Positions 49,441-60,177 of a stretch of 64,000 nt of DNA are shown one piece after another. Origin of the DNA: JBOGUF01 sp050696075 (GTDB taxonomy: Bacteria > Chloroflexota > Chloroflexia > Thermomicrobiales > UBA6265); contig JBOGUF010000216.1 in the NCBI GenBank assembly GCA_050696075.1, positions 62,001 to 126,000 of the forward strand. The letters run 5' to 3'. The stretch's first letter is position 1, and each line of letters starts with the position of its first letter. The notes under the pieces were generated by a model, which was not told where the DNA came from, made no database searches, and saw only the letters and a program-made list of their open reading frames with translations. Position numbers and translations under genes: made by a program.

Positions 49441-50406
49441 TTAGTACCGAATACGCGGGTCGATGACGGCGTACAGTACATCCGCTAAGAGGTTACCGAC
49501 CAAGGTGAGGACGGCGAGTAACGTGAAGATGCCCATCACCACCGTGTAGTCACGCTGATCGAGTGCTTGGAGTGTCAGTAGCCCTAGACCGGGGTAGGCG
49601 AAGATCCGTTCGATGAAAAAGGCGCCGCCGATGAGGCCCGGTAACGTCAGGCCGATGAGGGTGATCAACGGCAGAATGGCGTTGCGGAACGCATGCACGT
49701 ACAAGACGGTGTGTTGACGAAGCCCCTTGGCTTCCGCGGTGCGAACGTAGTCCTGGCGGATGACTTCGAGCATGGACGACCGGATGTAGCGCATCCAGGC
49801 GGCGAGCTCGACGATGCCCAGGGCGAACGCGGGCATGATCAGATGCTCGACCCGGTCGAAGAAGCCACCACCACCGCGGTAGTCGTGCGTGCCGCTGACC
49901 GGCATTGCCGGCAATCCCCATTCCTGGAACTTGACCGCGAAGAGGATGATTAGCAAGAGGCCGAGCCAGAAGGTGGGAATCGAGAAGGCGGCGGTTGAAC
50001 CGATCGTGGTGACGTGGTCGAAGAGTGAATTGCGCTTGACGGCCGCGTAGATTCCAAGTGGGATCGAGATCAGCAGTGCAAAGAATAGGGACGTGATAGT
50101 CAAGAGCAGCGTGTTTGGCAGCGCATTCAAAATCCGGTCCGCGACCGGCGTGCCGTTGATCAGGGAATACCCGAGATCACCCTGCACGACGTCGCTGAGC
50201 CAGTAGAAGTAGCGGAACGGCCACGGTTCGTCGAGACCAAGGTTTGCCCGGATGCGTTCGATGTCCTGAGGACGGGCGCGCGGGTTGAACTCGATAGCCG
50301 ACGTCGGGCTACCTGGAATCAGGTTAATGAGCGCAAAGGTCAAGAAGGTGATCCCCAGCATCAAGGGGATCATTTGCACCACTCGTCGAATGATGAAGGC
50401 TGCCAC
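49441..50406 (-). CDS. ABC transporter permease, DppB type (second importer)
   Basis: A 321-residue permease: 'FIIRRVVQMIPLMLGITFLT', 'RARPQDIERIRANLGLDEPW', 'FSIPTFWLGLLLIILFAVKF', loop 'RTAEAKGLRQHTVLYVHAFR', and 'GLLTLQALDQRDYTVVMGIF'. GTG at 50406 is the likely start, with GAGGTGA seven bases upstream; ATG at 50427 has no ribosome site. The gene follows the binding-protein gene after a strong hairpin and is 76 bases from DppC3. Confidence 0.9.
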   Translation of the reverse strand: MAAFIIRRVVQMIPLMLGITFLTFALINLIPGSPTSAIEFNPRARPQDIERIRANLGLDEPWPFRYFYWLSDVVQGDLGYSLINGTPVADRILNALPNTLLLTITSLFFALLISIPLGIYAAVKRNSLFDHVTTIGSTAAFSIPTFWLGLLLIILFAVKFQEWGLPAMPVSGTHDYRGGGGFFDRVEHLIMPAFALGIVELAAWMRYIRSSMLEVIRQDYVRTAEAKGLRQHTVLYVHAFRNAILPLITLIGLTLPGLIGGAFFIERIFAYPGLGLLTLQALDQRDYTVVMGIFTLLAVLTLVGNLLADVLYAVIDPRIRY

Positions 50407-50470
50407 GGCCGTCACCTCGTGCCGCATAGGGCATGGACCGGCCTAGTCTAATGGCCGAGTCCAGGGGGAA

Positions 50471-50493
50471 GGGGGCGCCAGGGTGGCGCCCCC
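50471..50493 (-). terminator. Hairpin between binding protein and permeases (second importer)
   Basis: GGGGGCGCC (50471-50479) pairs with GGCGCCCCC (50485-50493), five-base loop. It lies 21 bases after the binding-protein stop on the minus strand, as in the first importer. Minus-strand tail is TTCCCCC, only mildly T-rich. Confidence 0.65.
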
Positions 50494-50514
50494 CTTTCGT
50501 CTAGGCACGGGTCA

Positions 50515-52272
50515 CTATTGCTCCTCAACCCATGCGAACTGGAACGACCACATGAATCCGAACCCGCCCGGGTTGAAGTTGTTGACGCGCTCGGAGTACC
50601 CCGACATCTCCTGCCGGAAGACGAGGATGCCGTTCGCCGCGTCATTGTTCGCGATGTTCGATTGCTGGACCAGCAGCTGAATGCGCGCCTCCGGATCGAG
50701 TTCGCGCTGCGCCTGATCGTCAAGCGCGTCGTACTCCTCGTTGCAGTAGCGCATCGAGTTGAAGCCGTTCGGCGGCATTGAATCGCAGCGGAACATGATC
50801 CCCTGACCGCCGTCGGCCGACCAACTGAAGCCGAAGAGCGCGACGTCGTAGTCGCCGGTGTCGACCCGTTCCTGTAGCGTCGTGAACGGAATCGCTTGCG
50901 GCAGCATGTCGATGCCGACCTCGGCCCATGCTTCCTGCATGTACGGGACCTGTTGATCGTAGGTGGCGACGCCGCGGGTGAAGATGAAGTCGAACCGAAG
51001 AACCTCGTCTTCGGTGATCGAACCGTCACCATTCAAGTCCTTGTCGCGGAAGCCGTCACCGTCGCTGTCGGTCCAGCCGGCTTCCTCGAGCACCTGCATC
51101 GCCATTTCGGGGTCGTAGTTGTAGATGACGTCGATCTGGTCCGGGGCATAGGCGGGAGAGAGCACGGGCTGGGTGCCGTTCGCCTGCTCGGCGAAGCCCA
51201 GGTAGATCTCCTCAGCCATCAGCTCGCGGTCCAGCGCATACAGCATCGCCTGCCGCACCGCCAAATCCTGGAACATCGGCTGCTCGAGGTTGGCAGCGTA
51301 CCAATTGAAACGGAGCGTATCGTAGATCGCAACCTCGACGCCCTCCGCTTGCTGTACCTGCTCGACCTGCGCCGGCGGGATGCCCTCGTAGATGTCGATT
51401 TCACCGGCGAGCAGCGCCTGAATCGCGGTGTTTTCCTCCGGGAAGACGCGGAAGATCACCTCATCGACATAGGGCATCGCCTCGGTGTCCCAGTAGTTCT
51501 CGTTGCGGACGACCGTGACGCTCTCGCCTTGGACCCACTCTTGGAAGATGAACGGGCCGGTGCCAACGACGCTCTCCGGAACCTGCCCGGTGCTGATCGG
51601 GTCGTTCACCCAGTCGGCATTCGGAATGCCGCTCCAGATGTGCTCCGGGATGACAAACATCGTTCCCGGTACATCGTAAAGGAACGTTGCGAGTTGGTCC
51701 TTTGCGATCAGCCGAATGGTATTGTCGTCGATCACTTCATAGGATTCGAGCGCCAGGTCGATCGTCGACGTGTAGGCGCTATTGCTCTCGGGATTGAGGT
51801 AGGCGTCGATGGTGAACGCCACATCGTCAGCGGTGAAGGGTTCACCGTCGTGCCAGGTCGCGTTCGGGTTCAGGTTGAAGGTGTAGGTTATGCCGTCCTC
51901 GGCGATTTCGTAGCTATCAGCCAAGCCCGGCACGATCGTTCCGTCGATTGGACTGGTCCCGACCAGGCCCTCGTAGAAGAGCGCCAGCACGTAGTTGGTC
52001 GGAATGTCGTCGCCGAGGACGCCGTTGAGGGTGTCGATGTCGGAGATGTCTCCGAAGATCAGTTGGCCGCCTTGTTGGCCCTCTTCAAGCCCGAAGTGTT
52101 CGCGGAGTGCCGCGTAATAGTCCGCGCGGGGAACGGAAGTAATCACTTCACCGGTGCCGGCTGGGCCGGCTCCAGGAGTCGCTTCCTGAGCGATTGCAGC
52201 CGGCGCTACCAAACCGGTCGCCAAGAGAAGCGCCATAAGCAGCAGAGCCGGGATCGACCGCGGTCGACGCAT
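50515..52272 (-). CDS. ABC transporter substrate-binding protein, family 5, with EF-hand-like loops
   Basis: A 585-residue peptide-class binding protein: 'IVPGLADSYEIAEDGITYTF', 'NLNPNATWHDGEPFTADDVA' and 'VRQAMLYALDRELMAEEIYL'. Sec-type signal ('ALLLMALLLATGLVAPAAIA') with a likely cut before 'QEATPG'; no lipobox cysteine. Two calcium-type loops run in series: 'DSDGDGFRDKDL' then 'NGDGSITEDE', the second fitting an EF-hand loop (DLNGDGSITEDE). ATG at 52272 has GGAGG seven bases upstream; ATG at 52287 is an alternative. Same operon as DppB3 and DppC3. Confidence 0.9.
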   Translation of the reverse strand: MRRPRSIPALLLMALLLATGLVAPAAIAQEATPGAGPAGTGEVITSVPRADYYAALREHFGLEEGQQGGQLIFGDISDIDTLNGVLGDDIPTNYVLALFYEGLVGTSPIDGTIVPGLADSYEIAEDGITYTFNLNPNATWHDGEPFTADDVAFTIDAYLNPESNSAYTSTIDLALESYEVIDDNTIRLIAKDQLATFLYDVPGTMFVIPEHIWSGIPNADWVNDPISTGQVPESVVGTGPFIFQEWVQGESVTVVRNENYWDTEAMPYVDEVIFRVFPEENTAIQALLAGEIDIYEGIPPAQVEQVQQAEGVEVAIYDTLRFNWYAANLEQPMFQDLAVRQAMLYALDRELMAEEIYLGFAEQANGTQPVLSPAYAPDQIDVIYNYDPEMAMQVLEEAGWTDSDGDGFRDKDLNGDGSITEDEVLRFDFIFTRGVATYDQQVPYMQEAWAEVGIDMLPQAIPFTTLQERVDTGDYDVALFGFSWSADGGQGIMFRCDSMPPNGFNSMRYCNEEYDALDDQAQRELDPEARIQLLVQQSNIANNDAANGILVFRQEMSGYSERVNNFNPGGFGFMWSFQFAWVEEQ

Positions 52273-52542
52273 GGTCCGTACCTCCATCCTTTAAACCTGT
52301 CCGTCCGCGAAGCCCCGTTGCATCGCGGGCCTAACGAGGTTCACCCCGTTCTATGTGTGCTGGTTGCGTTGAGACTAACGCACTGTTGGCGTGTTATGCA
52401 AATCCTCCTTTCACTCGCATCAGTGAACTTCCAGTTGACATCCTGTCGTGTGAGGGAATCACTGTGAGCCCGTGACATGTCGCGTTGCGCAAGATACAAG
52501 CCAGCACTGATCGCCGCCGGTGAATCGGCTCCTGACCTCGCA

Positions 52543-54039
52543 TCACCCGACGGTGACAACTTCGTCGATCTGGGCGCGCTGGAGCTTGCCGCTGAAGTCG
52601 ACGTAGATGCTCTGCCACTCAGTGAAGAAGTCGAGGGCGGCGGTTCCGGCCTCACGATGGCCGTTGCCCGTCGCTTTGGTGCCGCCAAAGGGCAGGTGGA
52701 TCTCGGCGCCGATGGTGCCGGCGTTGACGTAGAGGATGCCTGTGTCGATGTCCTGCATCGCGCGAAAGGCGCGATTGACGTCGGCGGTGAAGATCGAAGC
52801 GGAGAGGCCGAACTTGACGCCGTTGACGACGTCGATCGCCTCGTCGAGGGAATCGACCGGGATGATCGCGGTGACCGGGCCGAAGATCTCCTCCTGGGCG
52901 ATCCGCATCCGCGGTTCGACCTCGTCGAAGATCGTCGGGACGTGAAAATGCCCCTTGCCAAGTACGCCCTCGCTGGCAATACGACCACCGACAGCGAGCG
53001 TCGCCCCTTCTTGCTGCCCGACCGCGACGTAGTCGTGGATGCGAGTGAGCTGACCTTCGCTCACGACCGGACCGATCTCGACCGACTCGTCGAGACCGTT
53101 GCCCAAACGCATGCCGCCGGCGCGGCCAATTAGCCGGTCAAGCAGCGATTGTTGCACCGCGCGATGGACGACGACCCGGCTGGCAGCGGTGCAGCGCTGG
53201 CCGGAGGTGCCAAAGGCACTCCAGAGGATGCCGTCGCTGGCGAGATCGAGGTCGGCGTCGTCCATGACGATCACCGCGTTCTTGCCGCCCATTTCGAGGG
53301 AGAGCCGCTTGTTGTGCGTCGCGGCGCGGATGGCGACGTCGATGCCGGTCTCGTTCGAGCCGGTGAAGGAGATCAGGGGCACCCGCGGGTGGTCGATGAT
53401 TGCGTTTCCGACGTCTTGGCCGTTGCCGAGGACCAGATTCACGACGCCGGCCGGCAACCCTGCCTCTTCGAGGACTTCGATCAGACGAATGCCCATGCGT
53501 GGCGTGTAGGTCGCTGGCTTGAAGACAACCGTGTTGCCGGCGATGAGGGCGGGCATGATCTTCCACGATGGGATGGCCATCGGGAAGTTCCAGGGCGTGA
53601 TGACGCCGCAGACGCCGAAGGGCTTGCGGACCGACATGTTAAATTTCTCGCGCAATTCGGACGGCGTCGTCTGCCCGTACATGCGTCGTCCCTCGCCGGC
53701 CATGTAGAAAGTCATGTCGATCGCCTCTTGGACGTCGCCGCGAGCCTCGGCGATGACCTTGCCCATCTCTTCGGTCATTTCGCGCGCGAACTGCTCTTTG
53801 CGGTCGAGCAAGATCTGAGCGGCGCGAAACAGGATCTCGCCGCGCTTCGGGGCGGGATAGAGGCGCCAGCTCTTGAACGCCGTCGCCGCCGCATGGACGG
53901 CGGCATCAACGTCGGCAGGACCACTCTTGGTAAAGGCGCCGACGAGATCACCATTCGCAGGGTTTAGACGTTCGAACGTCGCCCCGGTTGCCGACTCGAC
54001 CCAATGACCGCCGATGTAGTTCTTGAAGAGGTCAGACAT
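52543..54039 (-). CDS. Aldehyde dehydrogenase (NAD(P)+)
   Basis: A 498-residue cytosolic ALDH. It has the catalytic Cys in 'FGTSGQRCTAASRV', the Glu in 'LEMGGKNAVIVMDDADLDLA', the coenzyme motif 'TPWNFPMAIPSWKIMPALIA', the Lys in 'GNTVVFKPAT' and the C-terminal 'EEIFGPVTAIIPVDSLDEAI'. Substrate is not predictable; sequence style is close to ALDH types acting on semialdehydes (alpha-ketoglutaric or alpha-aminoadipic semialdehyde). ATG at 54039 has AAAGGTGCGAGG before it. It lies upstream of the second importer, separated by about 270 bases with no gene. Confidence 0.92.
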   Translation of the reverse strand: MSDLFKNYIGGHWVESATGATFERLNPANGDLVGAFTKSGPADVDAAVHAAATAFKSWRLYPAPKRGEILFRAAQILLDRKEQFAREMTEEMGKVIAEARGDVQEAIDMTFYMAGEGRRMYGQTTPSELREKFNMSVRKPFGVCGVITPWNFPMAIPSWKIMPALIAGNTVVFKPATYTPRMGIRLIEVLEEAGLPAGVVNLVLGNGQDVGNAIIDHPRVPLISFTGSNETGIDVAIRAATHNKRLSLEMGGKNAVIVMDDADLDLASDGILWSAFGTSGQRCTAASRVVVHRAVQQSLLDRLIGRAGGMRLGNGLDESVEIGPVVSEGQLTRIHDYVAVGQQEGATLAVGGRIASEGVLGKGHFHVPTIFDEVEPRMRIAQEEIFGPVTAIIPVDSLDEAIDVVNGVKFGLSASIFTADVNRAFRAMQDIDTGILYVNAGTIGAEIHLPFGGTKATGNGHREAGTAALDFFTEWQSIYVDFSGKLQRAQIDEVVTVG

Positions 54040-54120
54040 CGCCTCGCACCTTTCATTGCCATGTGGTTGCACTGGCGGCTGAGTCTAGCAGCGAGCGTGA
54101 TTGACGACCAAAGCGTCGGC

Positions 54121-54672
54121 TCAGTGGAGGCGGTGCCGGAGCGGGTCCTCGATGTATTGCCCGAGTTGCAGGGAGCGGAGGACTTCTCGCCAGATCGGAT
54201 CGAGACGGGTGTAGTCTTCCGGCCAAAAGTAAAAGCTCATCAAGGTTGTGACGTCGGAGCCGCGGGCGACGCAGGTACGGGCGCACGCCTCGCGCTTCTC
54301 GCGCTTGTCGATGAACCGCGTTTCGATCCAGGCGTATTCGAGGTCGCCCCGCTTGCGACGCTTGATCTCGCCTCGCCCGATTTCATCGGTTTCCGGTGCG
54401 CCCATGGCGTCGACGAGTAGTTTGTCGAGAGGCAGATCAGTCCAGTCGATGCCGGGTGGCAATCGCCAAAAGGAGACTTCCAAGGTGCACTGATCGTCGG
54501 GCGGCTTAAGGTCAAAGAACTTGGCGGAACTGGTTCCGGGCTCGAAGATCCAGTTTTCGGGGAAGTCGAAGCGCACCGCTCCACGATCCGCGACGAAAAT
54601 CCGGTTGCCGGCCTTTGCCCGCCAGCCATGGTTGTCGGGCAGCCGAAAGCTCCGATCTTCCCATTTTGCCAT
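54121..54672 (-). CDS. Unknown soluble protein
   Basis: A 183-residue protein with no membrane segment or signal. It opens 'MAKWEDRSFRLPDNHGWRAK' and reads 'GAVRFDFPENWIFEPGTSSA', 'TLEVSFWRLPPGIDWTDLPL' and 'LMSFYFWPEDYTRLDPIWRE'. The pattern of aromatic and beta-like segments looks like a compact alpha/beta domain with a conserved type end, but I cannot name a family. GAGGTAA lies about 10 bases before the ATG. It is downstream of tRNA-Asn on the same strand, after a terminator, and 81 bases upstream of the aldehyde dehydrogenase. Confidence 0.7.
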   Translation of the reverse strand: MAKWEDRSFRLPDNHGWRAKAGNRIFVADRGAVRFDFPENWIFEPGTSSAKFFDLKPPDDQCTLEVSFWRLPPGIDWTDLPLDKLLVDAMGAPETDEIGRGEIKRRKRGDLEYAWIETRFIDKREKREACARTCVARGSDVTTLMSFYFWPEDYTRLDPIWREVLRSLQLGQYIEDPLRHRLH

Positions 54673-54702
54673 GCTGTTATTACCTCGCTGATTCGGCTAG
54701 TA

Positions 54703-54740
54703 ACAAAAGACTGGAGGAGCGAACCCGCCGCCTCCAGTCT
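54703..54740 (-). terminator. Terminator after tRNA-Asn
   Basis: Minus strand AGACTGGAGG (54740-54731) pairs with CCTCCAGTCT (54717-54708), 13-base loop, then TTTTGTTA. It ends the tRNA transcript before the unknown protein. Confidence 0.85.
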
Positions 54741-54745
54741 CTTCG

Positions 54746-54820
54746 TGGCTCCCCGACTAGGATTCGAACCTAGAACCTACCGGTTAACAGCCGGCCGCTC
54801 TACCGTTGAGCTATCGGGGA
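54746..54820 (-). tRNA. tRNA-Asn (anticodon GTT)
   Basis: Seventy-five bases including an encoded CCA. The 7-bp acceptor stem TCCCCGA/TCGGGGA, D arm with AGCTC...GAGC, anticodon stem CCGGC/GCCGG with loop TGTTAAC giving anticodon GTT (54788-54786), variable loop and T arm with GGTTCGAATCC all fold. The 5' base is at 54820. Discriminator base is G, as for Asn. No variable-arm insert. Confidence 0.97.
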
Positions 54821-54843
54821 TCGAGCGCATCCTCAACGGCGCG

Positions 54844-54852
54844 ATTGTAGCA
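54844..54852 (-). promoter_or_regulatory. Extended -10 promoter for tRNA-Asn
   Basis: Minus strand TGCTACAAT (TACAAT at 54849-54844). Transcription would begin near 54837, 17 bases before the tRNA 5' end. No -35 is visible. Confidence 0.6.
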
Positions 54853-55017
54853 CGGGACTATTTCTGAGGTACAAGTCGATTGTCCTTGCGCAGATCGCCT
54901 GCCCGATTCGACCTCGGCGCGAGTCGGTCCGGACTTGCGCGGATGGCACGGTGGTCTCTACCATCACAGGAACAACTCCGACGATGGATTGCCTGTCTTG
55001 CCGAATGCGCGCGAGGC

Positions 55018-55974
55018 ATGGCAAGGATCAGGTCCGTGGATTACGACGTGTTGGTCGTCGGTCGACCATCGTTCGACCTCATCTTTACTGGCGTGTCGTC
55101 CTGGCCCGTGGTTGGACAGGAGGTCTTCGCTCGCAACCTCACCACCTCGGCGGGGGGCACATTCAACGTCGTGGCGGCGTTGCATCGCCTTGGCGTGGGG
55201 GTGGGGATGGTCGGCAGCGTCGGCAACGACGTCTGGAGTCGCCAGGCATTTGCCGCGATGGAGGCGGAAGGGGTCTGCACCACGCTCATGCAAGTGCTCG
55301 ATCATCCGCTGCCGGCCCTCAGCATTTGTGTGAGTCACGAAGGGGATCGCGGATTCCTGACCCACGAGCACGTTGACCCTGAGGTGGGGACCCATTGCGC
55401 CGCCCACGTTCTTGAGGTTCTTCACCGAGAGTCGGCGCAATACGTTCAGGCATGCCTCAATCCGGACCTGGCCGCGTTTGCTCATCTTGCCCGCGACCGC
55501 GGGATGCGGGTGATCGTCGACTGCGGATGGGACGAACCCTGGCTGACATCCCGGCAGATCCGCACGCTGATGCCGCTGGCTGACATCGTCTTCGCCAACG
55601 AACCGGAGGCATGCGCCATTGCGGGGGAGGCGGACCCGCGCGCCGCTGTGCGGCGTCTCGGGGAGATTGTCCCCTTCGTCGTCGTGAAGCGAGGCGCGGC
55701 GGGGGCATCGGCGGTCGTGGAGGGCCGCGAGTTCCATGCCCCGACCGAACCCGTCGAGGTCGTCGATGCTACCGGCGCCGGCGATTGCTTTAACGCCGGC
55801 TTCCTGTACGGCCTGCTTCGCGGTCGTTCGATCGCCGACAGTTTGCACATCGGCAATGTGTGTGGCGGCATGAGCGTCGCTGTGCCAGGTGGCCACGCGG
55901 GTGCGCCGACCGAAGCGGACCTGCTTGCGCGGCTGCGGCCTATGGGCGCCACGCCGAGGTCGTCCCCGCTATAG
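55018..55974 (+). CDS. PfkB-family carbohydrate kinase
   Basis: A 318-residue ribokinase-fold sugar kinase. N-terminal 'YDVLVVGRPSFDLIFTG', then 'TSAGGTFNVVAALHRLGVGV' (PfkB signature 1 region), 'VDCGWDEPWL', 'ANEPEACAIAG', and signature 2 'DATGAGDCFNAGFLYGLL' with the catalytic Asp. The sugar is not known; 2-dehydro-3-deoxygluconate, ribose or fructose kinases are all possible. ATG at 55018 is used; GTG at 55036 is an alternative with AAGG about 9 bases upstream. Divergent from tRNA-Asn and followed by repeat DNA. Confidence 0.85.
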   Translation: MARIRSVDYDVLVVGRPSFDLIFTGVSSWPVVGQEVFARNLTTSAGGTFNVVAALHRLGVGVGMVGSVGNDVWSRQAFAAMEAEGVCTTLMQVLDHPLPALSICVSHEGDRGFLTHEHVDPEVGTHCAAHVLEVLHRESAQYVQACLNPDLAAFAHLARDRGMRVIVDCGWDEPWLTSRQIRTLMPLADIVFANEPEACAIAGEADPRAAVRRLGEIVPFVVVKRGAAGASAVVEGREFHAPTEPVEVVDATGAGDCFNAGFLYGLLRGRSIADSLHIGNVCGGMSVAVPGGHAGAPTEADLLARLRPMGATPRSSPL

Positions 55975-55990
55975 CTCGAAGTCGTCTTGA

Positions 55991-56075
55991 CCGTCATGCT
56001 GAGCCGCATTCGCTTCCTTGTCATGCCTTGGCAAGGCCGGCATGACGGCAGGAAGTTCGGAATGACGGGATGAGT
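55991..56075. repeat. Palindromic intergenic repeat (TCATGC / GCATGA units)
   Basis: Contains CCGTCATGC (55991-55999), GTCATGCC (56020-56027) and its complement GGCATGAC (56039-56046), then a further GGAATGACGG unit (56058-56067). The parts can fold into a hairpin. It resembles REP-like elements common in intergenic DNA; only one copy is seen in this window. The whole gap from 55975 to 56515 otherwise holds only the rpoB promoter and leader. Confidence 0.6.
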
Positions 56076-56121
56076 AGCCACGCGACTCTTGTTACGATGC
56101 AAAAATTTCAGACAACGAGTC

Positions 56122-56150
56122 TTGACATGGGCACTCGTGAGCGGTATCCT
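56122..56150 (+). promoter_or_regulatory. Promoter for rpoB-rpoC
   Basis: TTGACA (56122-56127), 17-base spacer, TATCCT (56145-56150): a perfect -35 and a fair -10. Start is predicted near 56157, leaving a long leader of about 360 bases. Confidence 0.75.
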
Positions 56151-56248
56151 ATTCGTTCGCGGTAGCGGCGGGTGGCGCACCCGTCAGCCGCGGGCCAGGA
56201 CCAAACGGACGGCGCGTGCAAAGACGAGCCCAGCGATCAGTCGGAATT

Positions 56249-56290
56249 CGGGAGGGGAAGATTTTGCCCTCCCGCTTTGGCGTTGTTTGG
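56249..56290 (+). promoter_or_regulatory. Hairpin in the rpoB leader
   Basis: CGGGAGGG (56249-56256) pairs perfectly with CCCTCCCG (56267-56274), ten-base loop with a TTTT stretch, then CTTTGGCGTTGTTTGG. It lies about 90 bases after the predicted start and could be an attenuator, or part of a larger leader structure. Similar in kind to the nusA leader hairpin. Confidence 0.5.
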
Positions 56291-56515
56291 ATTCCATCAG
56301 CACGATAGAGCGATCCCGACGGAAGCCGGCGCGTAAAGGTGGCTTCGGTCTGGACCTGTGCTGTGTACCGCGAGTGCACCTCACATTGCAAGCCCGCATC
56401 GATATCCCGCCCGAGTGTTGCGCTGCTCCTTGACCAGGAGCTGGCGCGAATTGGGTCGGGTCCGAACCGTTGATCTGGCGCCCACGCCAGTACTTGTGGG
56501 ACGGAGGAACGTTAC

Positions 56516-60079
<3,564 letters not shown>

Positions 60080-60083
60080 TCTA

Positions 60084-60160
60084 GAGGCGTCAGGGGTTAG
60101 CCGTTAGGCCTTGGGGGAACGACGACGTTGCTCCAAACGCCTAACCTCTAACGCCTTACG
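60084..60160. repeat. Inverted heptamer repeats between rpoB and rpoC
   Basis: GGCGTCAGGGGTTAG and CGTTAGGC (60085-60109) face GCCTAACCTCTAACGCC (about 60139-60155), the reverse complement with few mismatches. The intergenic RNA can fold into a long imperfect stem. The units (CGTTAGG, CGTCAGG) are related in type to the GTCAGCC heptamers after pnp. Confidence 0.6.
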
Positions 60161-60177
60161 GCTCGTCGGGAGGAGCA

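Noticed and set aside
56089..56433. 114-codon frame in the rpoB leader
   Set aside because: It runs across the promoter (TTGACA and TATCCT) and the leader hairpin; no ribosome site and composition is not protein-like.
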